From NCBI GenBank assembly GCA_003010405.1, contig PJLO01000022.1, positions 1 through 39,128 of the forward strand: a stretch of DNA of 39,128 nucleotides, in the 5' to 3' direction. The stretch comes from Acidobacteriota bacterium (GTDB lineage Bacteria; Acidobacteriota; Terriglobia; Terriglobales; Acidobacteriaceae). The number at the start of each line of letters is the position of its first letter. Position 1 is the stretch's first letter. The notes under the pieces are model-generated. The model was not told the DNA's origin and did no database searches. It saw nothing but the letters and a program-made list of their open reading frames with translations. The position numbers were made by a program, and so were the translations under genes. Shown here piece by piece: positions 16,847-25,195 of this stretch.

Positions 16847-17077
16847 TTATTGTTTTTCTCGAATCGTCAACCTACCTACGACCAGCTCGTCAATCTCCAT
16901 GTGTTTGACGCGAGTCGCTCCAATTGACAGGCGCCTGATGGCAACTGCTCCAATGGCGAGTGCGCCCAGTGCTATTGCGCCCACGGCAGTCGCTCCCATC
17001 ACAGTGGAGCCAATCGCCGCTTTCCCGATCACATTCTTTCTCAAAGCGTTCTTTTCGTTGTAGCAGCGTCCAAACAT
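16847..17077 (-). CDS. 76-aa pentad-repeat small protein
   Basis: From residue 17 nearly to the end the protein is a series of five-residue units each starting with Ile, Val, Leu or Met, usually followed by Gly: IGKAA, IGSTV, MGATA, VGAIA, LGALA, IGAVA, IRRLS, IGATR, VKHME, IDELV, VGRLT. That is eleven consecutive units without an insertion. The first half is Gly/Ala rich, the second charged. The ATG at 17077 has a strong GAGGAG six bases upstream, so it is almost certainly translated. The periodicity suggests a small right-handed beta-helix, as in pentapeptide-repeat proteins, though the usual A(D/N)LXX consensus is absent. A Gly/Ala-rich transmembrane segment is the alternative. Divergent from the permease gene. 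Function unknown. Confidence 0.75.
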   Translation of the reverse strand: MFGRCYNEKNALRKNVIGKAAIGSTVMGATAVGAIALGALAIGAVAIRRLSIGATRVKHMEIDELVVGRLTIREKQ

Positions 17078-17160
17078 ATCTTTCTCCTCTGATTCCGCGT
17101 TCCTGGTTCAAAGAGCCATGATTGTTGCCGACGATTTGTTATTCTCAGAGAGTGAACAAG

Positions 17161-18270
17161 ATGGTTTTCTCCAACCTGGTGCATCGACCGCTGCGCACTT
17201 TGATCAGCGTCTTTGCGATTTCAGTTGAGGTCACGCTGATTCTGCTCATCGTCGGCCTCTGCCTGAGCATGCTCAACGACAGTGCCGACCGCCAAAGAGG
17301 GGTCGGATTCGACGTGATGGTGTCACCGCCGGGGTCCAGCTTCTTAACCGGCATCACCGGTGCTCCGGTCTCAATCAAAGTTGCTGACAAAATACGTGCG
17401 GTTCCTCACGTCAGCGCCGTGGCTCCCATTGTGATGCACGTGATCACGACAAAGAACCTGGAAGTTGTCGACGGCGTCGACCTGGATCCAAAATCGCCAA
17501 ACAACTTTGACAAGCTGGGCCGGCCGTTTAACTTCCTTGCCGGTGGTCCGTTTCAGGGACCCTACGACATGATTGTTGACGATCTCTTTGCATCGCAGAA
17601 CCATGTCCAAGTCGGGGATCATCTCGATTTGCTGAATCAGAGCTTTCGCGTGTGCGGCATTGTGGAGCACGGCAAGGGAGCGCGGCGCTATCTGCCGATG
17701 ACCACCTTGCAGGATCTGCTCGGTTCCGTTGGCAAGGCCAGCATGTTTTATGTGAAGGCGGATAAGCCCGAAAATGCCGACGCCGTGGTTGCAGGGATCA
17801 AGCAGATTCCAGGCATGGACCAGTATGTTGCGCGCTCGCTGGCTGAATACACGTCCCTGATGACGGTTTCGAACATCCCGTTCCTAAGTACGTTCCTCAA
17901 TATCGTGATTGGGATCTCGATGATCATCGGCTTTATAGTAATCTTCCAGTCGATGTACACGGCTGTGATGGAGCGTACGCGGGAGATTGGAATTCTGAAG
18001 TCGCTCGGAGCGACGAAGTTCTACATCGTCAACGTGGTGCTGCGCGAATCGCTACTGCTGGCCATCGGTGGAGTCCTGCTCGGTATTGTGTTTACCTGGT
18101 TGGGAAGCACTGCGATTAACCACAAGTTCCCGCTGCACCGGATGGTGTGGGATAGCCACTGGGTTTTGCGCGCGGCCGTGATTGCGATTGCTGGCGCTCT
18201 GTTGGGTGGGCTGTATCCAGCGCTCGCGGCGGCGCGAAAAGATGCTATTGAAGCTCTGGCTTATGAATAA
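17161..18270 (+). CDS. MacB/FtsX-family ABC transporter permease, no ATPase alongside
   Basis: A 369-residue inner-membrane permease of the MacB/FtsX/LolC type: one N-terminal helix (about 17-40, SVFAISVEVTLILLIVGLCL), a large periplasmic MacB-PCD domain (about 45-245), then three C-terminal helices carrying the FtsX domain, with the cytoplasmic MERTREIGILKSLGAT coupling segment and a final GLYPALAAARKDAIEALAYE typical of the family. Such permeases use mechanotransmission to move lipoproteins, peptides or toxins out of the periplasm. The ATG at 17161 is preceded by GAGAG at 8 bases. An in-frame GTG at 17152 is possible. No ATPase or membrane-fusion gene is next to it, so its partner must be encoded elsewhere. 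Confidence 0.87.
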   Translation: MVFSNLVHRPLRTLISVFAISVEVTLILLIVGLCLSMLNDSADRQRGVGFDVMVSPPGSSFLTGITGAPVSIKVADKIRAVPHVSAVAPIVMHVITTKNLEVVDGVDLDPKSPNNFDKLGRPFNFLAGGPFQGPYDMIVDDLFASQNHVQVGDHLDLLNQSFRVCGIVEHGKGARRYLPMTTLQDLLGSVGKASMFYVKADKPENADAVVAGIKQIPGMDQYVARSLAEYTSLMTVSNIPFLSTFLNIVIGISMIIGFIVIFQSMYTAVMERTREIGILKSLGATKFYIVNVVLRESLLLAIGGVLLGIVFTWLGSTAINHKFPLHRMVWDSHWVLRAAVIAIAGALLGGLYPALAAARKDAIEALAYE

Positions 18271-18641
18271 TCGTTGGCACGAGCCTCCCGCGAAACGGAT
18301 CTTGCGACCCCGTGTGTTATACTGCATTGGATCGGCAACGGGCCTTAGGCGTTTAAGCTGCAGGGTTTACCGTGTCTGCCAGTGCTTGACAGTCAGCTCT
18401 GGCATGGGCTACCGTGAGTCTTTCGGTTGTGTTGCGGCTGTTCGCGCGACGGTCGAGATTCAAAGCGGCTTGCTGACGGTTTTGCCCCACACGTACTGTA
18501 GAAGTTCCTAGACTAAAGTCTTGGGTCTTCAAGCCCTTTTCGAGAAATCGAAGAGGAGCTAGTTTTGTCTGTCGTATTCAGACAGAGTGAGGCCGAGAAG
18601 GTCTCCTTTTAAGTCGGTTTTTACATCTGGGAGAGTTTGGA
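18271..18641 (+). promoter_or_regulatory. rplM-rpsI promoter region and long leader
   Basis: A 371-base gap without a gene. TGTTATACT (18315-18323) is a perfect extended -10, and a TTGACA (18386-18391) with TACCGT 18 bases on is a second option. Either way the mRNA would have a leader of roughly 220-310 bases. The leader contains a stem TCTGTC (18568-18573) / GACAGA (18581-18586). Ribosomal operons often carry autoregulatory leaders. I cannot match this one to a named L13 leader. Confidence 0.5.
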
Positions 18642-19073
18642 ATGTCAACCTATTTCCCCAAAGGGGAGATTGCGCGCAAGTGGTACGTTGTTGATGCCGA
18701 AGGGCAGACCCTCGGACGTCTTTCTACGCGCGTTGCACGTATCCTCAGCGGCAAGGATAATCCCCGCTACACGCCGTTTCTTGATACCGGCGACCACGTC
18801 GTAGTCATCAATGCCAGCAAGGTAAAACTTACCGGATTGAAGGCGAACGCCAAGGTTTATCGCCGTTACACCGGGTTTCCCGGCGGTTTGCGGGAGGAAG
18901 AATTTGCGAAGCGTCTGGCCCGCAAACCCGAGCTGATTGTGCAGGAAGCCATTGAAGGCATGCTGCCCAAGTCGAAGCTGGGCCGTGCCATGGCCACTAA
19001 GCTCAAGGTTTACCGCGACGAGAAGCATCCGCATCAGGCCCAGAAGCCTGAAGCGATTGCTCCGGTCGCGTAA
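18642..19073 (+). CDS. rplM: 50S ribosomal protein L13
   Basis: Early-assembly protein of the large subunit. The 143-residue product is standard length and has [55 protein letters not shown] in register with L13 proteins, then the conserved [11 protein letters not shown] and the [17 protein letters not shown] segment. The ATG at 18642 has GGGAGAG about 8-10 bases upstream. rpsI follows after 20 bases, the universal bacterial order. Confidence 0.98.
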   Translation: MSTYFPKGEIARKWYVVDAEGQTLGRLSTRVARILSGKDNPRYTPFLDTGDHVVVINASKVKLTGLKANAKVYRRYTGFPGGLREEEFAKRLARKPELIVQEAIEGMLPKSKLGRAMATKLKVYRDEKHPHQAQKPEAIAPVA

Positions 19074-19093
19074 TCATCAAGGATTAACATCGA

Positions 19094-19489
19094 ATGGCTG
19101 AACTGGTTCAATATTATGGAACGGGCCGCCGCAAGTCGAGCGTAGCCCGCATCTTCCTCCGCCCGGGCACCGGCGTTATCAAGGTGAACGGCAAGGGCTT
19201 CGAGGAATACTTCGTGACCGACGTACAGCGCATTATTGCCCGTCAGTCACTTATTCTTACAGAGACCGTCAACAGTTTTGACGTGATTGCGAACTGCTCC
19301 GGCGGTGGCGTTACAGCGCAGGCTGGCGCGGTTCGTATGGGCATCGCCCGCGCGCTTCAGGAGTTCAATCCCGAGCTGCGTGCAAAGATGAAGGCCGAGG
19401 GCTTTATGACGCGAGATTCGCGGCAGAAAGAGCGCAAGAAGTACGGCCAGAAGGGTGCCCGCAAGCGCTTCCAGTTCAGCAAACGCTAG
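19094..19489 (+). CDS. rpsI: 30S ribosomal protein S9
   Basis: Small-subunit protein whose C-terminal tail reaches the P-site tRNA. The 131-residue product contains [21 protein letters not shown] at the start, [19 protein letters not shown] in the middle, [26 protein letters not shown] at the end, and the invariant SKR terminus. It forms a bicistronic unit with rplM. Confidence 0.98.
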   Translation: MAELVQYYGTGRRKSSVARIFLRPGTGVIKVNGKGFEEYFVTDVQRIIARQSLILTETVNSFDVIANCSGGGVTAQAGAVRMGIARALQEFNPELRAKMKAEGFMTRDSRQKERKKYGQKGARKRFQFSKR

Positions 19490-19496
19490 TTGTTTA

Positions 19497-19545
19497 CAGG
19501 CTCCGGTTTGTGCCGGAGCCTGCGTTGCTGTTCTAAACTGTTTTT
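19497..19545 (+). terminator. hairpin terminator after rpsI
   Basis: CAGGCTCCGG (19497-19506) pairs with CCGGAGCCTG (19513-19522) around a TTTGTG loop and is followed by a loosely T-rich stretch, with TTTTT only at about 19541. Strong stem, imperfect T-tract. The rest of the gap to rpsB carries a small GCGCAC/GTGCGC hairpin and no gene. Confidence 0.6.
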
Positions 19546-19709
19546 AAGTTCGTGCCCTGTGCCGCAGGTTCCGTTCGGCGCAAGGCATTTCGTTATGTGC
19601 GGAACCCAAAATCTTCCCGCTCTCGCTTTTCCGGGGCGGGCAACGGGAATTGAATTGTCTGGCGCACTCGTGCGCAAGCAGGCAATGCAAATCCATCCAA
19701 GGAGGTACA

Positions 19710-20579
19710 GTGGCCAATATCACCATGAAGGAACTGCTCGAAGCTGGTGTGCACTTCGGGCATCAAACCAAGCGCTGGAATCCGAAGATGAAGGAATACA
19801 TCTTTGGCGAGCGCAACGGAATTTACATCATCGACCTGCAAAAGACGCTGAAGATGTTCAAAGAAGCGTCGAAGTTTGTGCAGGACAACGCTACCGATGG
19901 CAGGACGATTCTGTTTGTCGGGACCAAGCGTCAGGCGCAGGAAGCCATTGCTGAAGAAGCATCACGCTGCGGAATGTTCTATATCAACCAGCGTTGGTTG
20001 GGTGGACTGCTCACCAACTGGGTGACTGTGCAAAAATCCGTGAAGCGTCTGAAAGATCTGGATGAAATGGCGACCGATGGTCGCTACGAGCTGCTGCCCA
20101 AAAAGGAAGTTGTGAAGCTGGAGCGCGAACGCAAGCATCTCCAGGCAAACCTAGCCGGCATTAAGAATCTGAGCCGCCTCCCCGATGCGGTTTTCGTTAT
20201 CGACTCCAACAAGGAGCAGATCGCGGTCAAGGAAGCGCGTAAACTGGGCATTCCGGTTGTTGCCGTTGTTGATACGAATTGCGATCCGACTGAGGTTGAT
20301 TACATTATCCCCGGCAACGACGATGCGCTGCGCGCAATCCGGCTGTTTGCTTCGAAGATTGCCGATTCGGTTGTAGAAGGCTCTCAGGCTGCTACGGACA
20401 AGCAGAGCGCTGACCTAGCCGCAGGCGTGAGCGGAAGCGAAGAAGTAACTGCGGTCGAAAGTGCTTCCGGCGATGCGGCTCCTGCTGAAGACGTGAATAT
20501 GGAAGAGTTGTTGGGAAAAGGCGTGCGCAAGGTTGAGCCGTCTGCTTCCGAAAGCGACCTCGAGCTGGAATCGCGGTAA
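19710..20579 (+). CDS. rpsB: 30S ribosomal protein S2
   Basis: Small-subunit protein needed for S1 binding. The start is GTG at 19710, fixed by AAGGAGGT a few bases before. An upstream in-frame start at 19650 has no such site. The product is 289 residues: [101 protein letters not shown] and [14 protein letters not shown] are all canonical. The last 60 residues or so are an acidic Ala/Ser/Glu tail, longer than in E. coli S2 and probably flexible. Confidence 0.97.
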   Translation: MANITMKELLEAGVHFGHQTKRWNPKMKEYIFGERNGIYIIDLQKTLKMFKEASKFVQDNATDGRTILFVGTKRQAQEAIAEEASRCGMFYINQRWLGGLLTNWVTVQKSVKRLKDLDEMATDGRYELLPKKEVVKLERERKHLQANLAGIKNLSRLPDAVFVIDSNKEQIAVKEARKLGIPVVAVVDTNCDPTEVDYIIPGNDDALRAIRLFASKIADSVVEGSQAATDKQSADLAAGVSGSEEVTAVESASGDAAPAEDVNMEELLGKGVRKVEPSASESDLELESR

Positions 20580-20620
20580 ACCCGCAGCCCCGAGGGGCAT
20601 TCGCGAATATTTCGTGAAAG

Positions 20621-20655
20621 CGACCCGCGCTGCATTCTTCGGCGCGGGTCGTTTT
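20621..20655 (+). terminator. terminator/attenuator between rpsB and tsf
   Basis: CGACCCGCGC (20621-20630) pairs with GCGCGGGTCG (20642-20651), an 11-base loop, followed directly by TTTT. It lies in the 156-base gap between rpsB and tsf. The tsf gene is usually co-transcribed with rpsB, so partial read-through here would set the S2 to EF-Ts ratio. Confidence 0.7.
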
Positions 20656-20735
20656 GCGAGAACCATAATGGTTTTAGTTGATGCAATCCAGGAGTCTGGC
20701 CTGGCCCGGCCGCACTGAACAGGAAAGGTTTTGCA

Positions 20736-21386
20736 ATGGCAGAGATTACCGCAACGATGGTTAAAGAGCTCCGTGAAAAGTCCGGCGCTCCAATGATGGA
20801 CTGCAAAAAAGCCCTTACCGAGGCCAATGGCAATTTGGAAGAGGCGATGGTCGTATTACGTAAACGCGGCATCGCCACGGCAGCCAAAAAGGCGTCTCGC
20901 GCAACCAGCGAAGGCGTTGTTACAAGCTATATCCACGCTGGCGGAAAGATTGGCGTTCTGCTGGAAGTCAATTGCGAGAGCGACTTCGTCGCCCGCACTG
21001 CTGAGTTCCAGGAGCTTGTGCATGATATCGCCATGCACATCGCAGCTGTTGATCCGCGGTACGTCCGCAAGGAGGACGTGACAGCGGCAGACCTGGAAAA
21101 GGAAAAAGATATCTACCGTGCTCAGGCTGCCGCCACGGGCAAGCCGGCTCCGGTTATCGAAAAGATCGTTGAAGGCAAGATGGGTAAGTTCTACGAGGAA
21201 GTCTGCCTTTTGGAGCAACCCTTCATCAAGGAGCAGAGCGTTAGCATTTCGCAGCTTATCGCCGCTGTGATCGGCAAGCTGGGTGAGAACATTTCAGTTC
21301 GTCGTTTCGCCCGTTTCAAAGTTGGCGAACCCACTGAGACCATCGCCATTACCAAGCCGGCTCCTGCGGACGAAAAGGCAGAGTAG
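20736..21386 (+). CDS. tsf: elongation factor Ts (short form)
   Basis: Guanine-nucleotide exchange factor for EF-Tu. The N-terminal UBA-like domain [43 protein letters not shown] is followed by the core with [20 protein letters not shown] (the family TDFVA-type contact loop) and a C-terminal LLEQPFIKE...[26 protein letters not shown]. At 216 residues it is much shorter than the 283-aa E. coli protein and close to the T. thermophilus length, so it has one core subdomain rather than two. The ATG has AGGAAAGG upstream. Confidence 0.97.
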   Translation: MAEITATMVKELREKSGAPMMDCKKALTEANGNLEEAMVVLRKRGIATAAKKASRATSEGVVTSYIHAGGKIGVLLEVNCESDFVARTAEFQELVHDIAMHIAAVDPRYVRKEDVTAADLEKEKDIYRAQAAATGKPAPVIEKIVEGKMGKFYEEVCLLEQPFIKEQSVSISQLIAAVIGKLGENISVRRFARFKVGEPTETIAITKPAPADEKAE

Positions 21387-21403
21387 TTCGGTTTGTAAGT
21401 TCG

Positions 21404-21434
21404 ACAGGGCGGAGCGATCCGCCCTGTTTGTTCT
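21404..21434 (+). terminator. Rho-independent terminator after tsf
   Basis: ACAGGGCGGA (21404-21413) and TCCGCCCTGT (21418-21427) form a perfect 10-bp stem with a GCGA tetraloop (GNRA type), followed by TTGTTCT. Confidence 0.8.
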
Positions 21435-21529
21435 CCGCTTTAATCCCTCGTTTATTCTTTATGCCGGAAGTCTCCGGCGGGGCTCATCGACCAGCCCATA
21501 TCGTTTACACTTGTTTAAGGTATTCAAAA

Positions 21530-22246
21530 ATGGCAGAACCCATCTACAAACGAATTCTTCTCAAGCTGTCGGGCGAAGCGCTGGCGGGCAATCAGAGCTT
21601 TGGCGTCGACAACGTCCGAGTACACGAAATCGCATCCGAAATTGCCGATGTGCATCAACTCGGAATCGAGATTGGCCTGGTTGTCGGTGGCGGTAATTTT
21701 TTTCGCGGCGTGGAAGAGAAGGCAAAGGATATGGATCGCGTATCCGCCGATCACATGGGCATGCTTGCGACCATGATTAACGCGCTGGCGCTGCAGGACG
21801 CGCTTGAGAAGCAGGGTGTTCATACGCGCGTTATGAGCGCCATTGAGATGAACCAGGTGGCAGAGCCATTCATCAGGCGTCGCGCCATCCGGCATCTTGA
21901 AAAAGGCCGAGTCGTCGTATTCGGGTCCGGAACCGGTAATCCATATTTCTCGACTGACACTGCCGCCTCGCTCCGTGCCATGGAAATTAAGGCCGAAGTC
22001 ATAATGAAAGCTACAAAAGTCGATGGCATTTACGATTCTGACCCGTTCAAGGATGACAATGCCAAGATGTTCGACACGATCACCTTCACTGATGTCCTGA
22101 AACGAGGACTGCGTGTGATGGATGCGACGGCGATCAGCCTCTGCCGGGAGAACAATCTCCCCATCCTGGTTTTCAATCTGAATACGCGAGGCAACATCCG
22201 TCGCGCTTGCCTGGGTGAGAAGACCGGTTCGATTGTGACGTCCTGA
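21530..22246 (+). CDS. pyrH: UMP kinase
   Basis: Phosphorylates UMP to UDP in pyrimidine nucleotide synthesis. The enzyme is of the amino-acid-kinase fold, hexameric and typically GTP-activated and UTP-inhibited. The 238-residue product has [13 protein letters not shown] at the N-terminus, [76 protein letters not shown] and [16 protein letters not shown]. The open frame runs back to 21428, but ATG 21530 with AAGG upstream gives the canonical [15 protein letters not shown] start. It lies after the tsf terminator, so it may be driven from the 100-base gap. Confidence 0.97.
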   Translation: MAEPIYKRILLKLSGEALAGNQSFGVDNVRVHEIASEIADVHQLGIEIGLVVGGGNFFRGVEEKAKDMDRVSADHMGMLATMINALALQDALEKQGVHTRVMSAIEMNQVAEPFIRRRAIRHLEKGRVVVFGSGTGNPYFSTDTAASLRAMEIKAEVIMKATKVDGIYDSDPFKDDNAKMFDTITFTDVLKRGLRVMDATAISLCRENNLPILVFNLNTRGNIRRACLGEKTGSIVTS

Positions 22247-22301
22247 CCTTTGTCACGGCAACTTCTGCGGAGCTTTCAGGGGCTTTGCTCGCATTACTTG
22301 C

Positions 22302-22307
22302 TTGACA
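22302..22307 (+). promoter_or_regulatory. possible -35 element upstream of frr
   Basis: A perfect TTGACA stands in the 169-base gap between pyrH and frr, but the best -10 at 16-18 bases is poor (GACGAT). frr may instead be read from pyrH. Confidence 0.25.
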
Positions 22308-22415
22308 GAGGAAGCATATCGGCGTGACGATTGCGCGTCACACCGAATTCGATAGAGTATGCAGTATTGAGAAGGCGGGTTTATTAATCGGCTCGCTTGT
22401 ACGGAGAGTGGATCT

Positions 22416-23003
22416 ATGGCTCAGGTCAGCATGGCGGCTCTGCCCGCCCTCAAAGATACTTTCGCGCAACTTAAATCGCGCATGGAGAAGGCTGTCGAGG
22501 CGTTCCGCAAGGAACTGGCTTCGCAGCGCACCGGTCGCGCAAACGTTCATATGCTTGACTCGGTACACGTCGACGCATATGGCTCAAAGATGCCGCTTAG
22601 CCAGGTTGGTAACATTAGCGCTCCGGAACCGCAACTCATCACGATTCAGCCCTGGGATATGTCGCTCGCCGGAGCCATCGAAAAGGCCGTTCGCAGCGCA
22701 GATTTAGGCTTCAATCCGCAGAACGATGGCAAGTTGATCCGTATTCCCGTACCATCTCTCACCGAGGATCGCCGCAAGGAGATGGTGAAGCATCTCAACA
22801 AAGTGCTTGAGGAACATCGCACCGCGGTACGCAATATCCGCCGCGATGGCAATGACGCCATAAAAAAGGCCTTGAAAGACAAGAAGATCTCCGAGGACGA
22901 AGAGCGCGGCTCGCTAGAGCAGATGCAGAAGATTACCGACGACGAGATCAAGAAAATGGAAGAGATGTTCAAAGCGAAAGAAAAGGAAGTTATGCAGGTC
23001 TGA
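22416..23003 (+). CDS. frr: ribosome recycling factor
   Basis: Splits the post-termination ribosome together with EF-G. The 195-residue product shows the long helical domain and hinge: RMEKAVEAFRKELASQRTGRANVHMLDSVHVDAYGSKMPLSQVGNISAPEPQLITIQPWD, then NDGKLIRIPVPSLTEDRRKEMVKHLNKVLEEHRTAVRNIRRD. It has about ten extra N-terminal residues compared with E. coli RRF (185 aa). ATG 22416 has GGAGAG eight bases before it. ATG 22431 would give a more usual length. The pyrH-frr neighbourhood is a common bacterial order. Confidence 0.97.
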   Translation: MAQVSMAALPALKDTFAQLKSRMEKAVEAFRKELASQRTGRANVHMLDSVHVDAYGSKMPLSQVGNISAPEPQLITIQPWDMSLAGAIEKAVRSADLGFNPQNDGKLIRIPVPSLTEDRRKEMVKHLNKVLEEHRTAVRNIRRDGNDAIKKALKDKKISEDEERGSLEQMQKITDDEIKKMEEMFKAKEKEVMQV

Positions 23004-23027
23004 AGCTTTTGTGAGCTTGCAGATTAA

Positions 23028-23051
23028 CGAGCCTGGGTATCCCCAGGCTCG
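23028..23051 (+). other. stem-loop after frr
   Basis: CGAGCCTGGG (23028-23037) and CCCAGGCTCG (23042-23051) are perfect complements around a TATC loop. No T-run follows, so termination here would not be classical. Confidence 0.5.
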
Positions 23052-23093
23052 ACCGCTTCACCGGCTTGCTCATCGAATCGCCTACTCGTCCAT

Positions 23094-23681
23094 ATGATTT
23101 CATTGTCCTCGTTGGAAGTTTTTGGAGTCCTTAGCGGTGCCGCCGGTGTCTGGTTGGCCGCAAAGGAGAACATTCTTACCTGGCCAGTTGGCATTGCGAA
23201 CAATGTTTTGTTTTGCGCGCTTTTCTGGCGCTCCAGACTTTATGCGGCTTCTTGCCTGCAACTCTTCTACATTGCGATTGCTGTCTATGGATGGTGGCGT
23301 TGGAGTCACTCTGAAACCGGCAGCGGTACGCAGCCGATTCGTTGTACTTCGCGACTTGTCGCCTGGGTGCTGGTCCTCATCACCGCGTCGGCTTGGGCCG
23401 GTGCTTACCACGTGCTTTGCCACTATACAAACAGCAATGTTCCTGCCTGGGATTCGCTTACAACGGTACTTTCTTTAACAGCGCAGTACATGGCTGGTCG
23501 CAAGCTCCTGGAAAACTGGCTTGTATGGATTGTGGCGAATACGTTGAACATAGGTCTGTTCGTCTTCAAAAATCTCTATCTCAACTCGTGCCTTTCTGCT
23601 TTCTTTATCGTGATGTGTGTTGCGGGCTATCTGCACTGGCGAAAAACTCAGCAGAGGCAAAGCGTCTTACAAGCGGTATGA
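23094..23681 (+). CDS. pnuC: PnuC-family nicotinamide riboside transporter
   Basis: Facilitated uptake of nicotinamide riboside (or a related vitamin) that is trapped by phosphorylation. The 195-residue protein is almost wholly hydrophobic with about seven helices and has the family marks: WPVGIANNVLFCALFW near residue 30, LYAASCLQLFYIAIAVYGWWRW (the WxxW region, about 48-70), SLTAQYMAGRKLLENWLVWIVANTLNIGLFV (about 127-157). It is shorter than E. coli PnuC (239 aa). No NAD-type or thiamin riboswitch was recognised in the 90 bases before it. Substrate could also be thiamin or riboflavin (PnuT, PnuX), and no cognate kinase is nearby. Confidence 0.88.
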   Translation: MISLSSLEVFGVLSGAAGVWLAAKENILTWPVGIANNVLFCALFWRSRLYAASCLQLFYIAIAVYGWWRWSHSETGSGTQPIRCTSRLVAWVLVLITASAWAGAYHVLCHYTNSNVPAWDSLTTVLSLTAQYMAGRKLLENWLVWIVANTLNIGLFVFKNLYLNSCLSAFFIVMCVAGYLHWRKTQQRQSVLQAV

Positions 23682-23689
23682 GCTGTGAA

Positions 23690-24148
23690 CTAGCTGCTGT
23701 TCTCAGCTCTCGAAGCGAGCAAATGACGATTTGCCTCGGCTCGTACCATGTTGACCAATCCCATCAATCCCAGAGACTTACCCATCGAGAGTTCACGTCC
23801 GAAGATACGAAACACCACATCCGCCGGTATGGCCGCAACATCTTCGAGCGGGACACCGGAGAGCGAATCAGCCAGAATCGCAGCAAGCGTCATGGCTGAG
23901 ATTCCTTGTGGGTTCTCGACTGCGAAATAGTAATTAAGAGTTCCACTTGCCCCCGGCTGTGCCCAAACGTAAGCCTCCGATTCGCAACCTGGCACACGAT
24001 TTTCCACGGGATAGGGCTTTTCCGCGACAGAGGCCGGAACGCTCCGGAATGTTCGAGCGGTATCGACCAGCATTTGCACCCGGTCGGCGGGGTCCAGATT
24101 TTCCAGCAGTTCGAGCACGCGCCCGAATCTTTCAGGCAGCTGCTTCAT
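23690..24148 (-). CDS. sufE: SufE-like sulfur acceptor protein
   Basis: SufE takes persulfide sulfur from the cysteine desulfurase SufS and passes it to SufB. The 152-residue product has [15 protein letters not shown] at the N-terminus, the active loop [15 protein letters not shown] with Cys55, [28 protein letters not shown], and the final [15 protein letters not shown]. All match SufE/CsdE. I take ATG 24148 as the start, so it overlaps the end of the rhodanese gene by 17 bases and is probably coupled to it. The frame is open upstream but only as a shadow of that gene. It converges on pnuC with an eight-base gap. Confidence 0.92.
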   Translation of the reverse strand: MKQLPERFGRVLELLENLDPADRVQMLVDTARTFRSVPASVAEKPYPVENRVPGCESEAYVWAQPGASGTLNYYFAVENPQGISAMTLAAILADSLSGVPLEDVAAIPADVVFRIFGRELSMGKSLGLMGLVNMVRAEANRHLLASRAENSS

Positions 24149-25031
24149 GCCTTGTTCCCACGCTCGGGTTTTCGATTGGCACTTGAACCATGTTCCCCCA
24201 CTCCGTCCAGCTACCGTCATAATTGCGCACGTTTGTGAATCCGAGCAGGTAACGAAGTACGAACCAAGTGTGGCTGCTCCGCTCTCCGATGCGGCAATAG
24301 GCGATGACGTTATCTCCCGGGTGCAATTTGTTTTCGTCCAGATAGATCTTGCGCAGCTCGACACTGTCCTTGAATGTGCCGTCCTCTGTGTTTACGGCAC
24401 ACCCCCATGGGATGTTCAGGGCTCCAGGAATGTGGCCCCCGCGGAGAGCTCCTTCGTTCGGATACTCGGGCATGTGCAGACGTTCTCCGCGATACTCCTC
24501 TGGGCTGCGTACATCAACTAATGGCTGCTTCTTCTGCAAATGTTGGAGAACCTGGTCGCGAAAAGCGCGGAAGCTGGTGTTGTCCCGTTCCGGAGCTTGA
24601 TACTGGGTAGCAGGATAGCGAGGAACTTCGCGTGACACCGGACGATACTCCTTGACCCATTTCAACCGGCCGCCATCCATGATCTTGGCCCGCGTGTGTC
24701 CAAATAGCTGGAGCACCCAGAAAGCGTATGTTGCCCACCAGTTGTTCTTGTCACCATAAAGAACGATGGTAGTCTCGCGAGTCGCCCCAATGCGCCGCAT
24801 CAATCCCTCGAAGCCTTCCCGGTTCAGATAGTCCCGCCGCACCGGGTCGTTCAGATCGCGGGTCCAGTCGATCTCCACCGCGCCCGGAATGTGATTGGAA
24901 CTGTACAACAAGGGATCTTCATTGGACTCGGCAATTCGAATTTCCGGATCATTCAGGTGCTCCTGAACCCAGCCGGTCGATACCAGAACTTCGGGAGTGA
25001 TGTAGCCCCGCTCTTCAATTCTCTTGCTCAT
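24132..25031 (-). CDS. sseA: SseA-like two-domain rhodanese sulfurtransferase
   Basis: Rhodaneses move sulfane sulfur from thiosulfate or 3-mercaptopyruvate to a thiol acceptor through a Cys persulfide. The 299-residue protein has two rhodanese domains. The N-terminal one (about 14-135) keeps the fold ([30 protein letters not shown]) but has Asp where the active Cys would be. The C-terminal one (about 165-285) has [25 protein letters not shown] and the active loop [13 protein letters not shown] with Cys246. The CRIGERSS loop differs from CRxGxT mercaptopyruvate types and the donor is uncertain. ATG 25031 is fixed by AGGAGG seven bases upstream. It is transcribed divergently from sufR and overlaps sufE, which points to a role in cluster sulfur supply. 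Confidence 0.9.
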   Translation of the reverse strand: MSKRIEERGYITPEVLVSTGWVQEHLNDPEIRIAESNEDPLLYSSNHIPGAVEIDWTRDLNDPVRRDYLNREGFEGLMRRIGATRETTIVLYGDKNNWWATYAFWVLQLFGHTRAKIMDGGRLKWVKEYRPVSREVPRYPATQYQAPERDNTSFRAFRDQVLQHLQKKQPLVDVRSPEEYRGERLHMPEYPNEGALRGGHIPGALNIPWGCAVNTEDGTFKDSVELRKIYLDENKLHPGDNVIAYCRIGERSSHTWFVLRYLLGFTNVRNYDGSWTEWGNMVQVPIENPSVGTRHEAAA

Positions 25032-25116
25032 TTTCCGCCTCCTGCGATTGCTTTTGGGACGACAGAGCCGCATTCAAAGGACACAGACGCCAATTTTCCT
25101 GCCCACGGCTTGCAAT

Positions 25117-25145
25117 AATATAGTACCATGTTGGTACTATATCAA
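25117..25145 (-). promoter_or_regulatory. sigma70 promoter for sseA-sufE
   Basis: On the reverse strand TTGATA (25145-25140), a 17-base spacer and TATATT (25122-25117) match the consensus in five of six positions each. The start site would be near 25110, about 80 bases before the sseA ATG. For the forward direction the best pair is TTGCAA (25110-25115) and TACTAT (25135-25140) at 19 bases, weaker but also inside the palindrome. Confidence 0.7.
25118..25142. promoter_or_regulatory. Rrf2/SufR-type operator palindrome
   Basis: ATATAGTACC (25118-25127) and GGTACTATAT (25133-25142) are perfect inverted repeats around five bases. This symmetry and size suit an Rrf2-family dimer. It lies between sseA-sufE and sufR-sufBCD, and it exactly fills the space between the reverse -35 and -10 elements, so binding would block that promoter. 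Confidence 0.8.
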
Positions 25146-25195
25146 GCGGTCCAGAGACGTTTTACACGTCGCGGGCCACAGAGGGCGGCAAGAAA

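Noticed and set aside
23004..23093. Possible NAD or thiamin riboswitch before pnuC
   Set aside because: Only the post-frr stem is present and no aptamer core could be identified.
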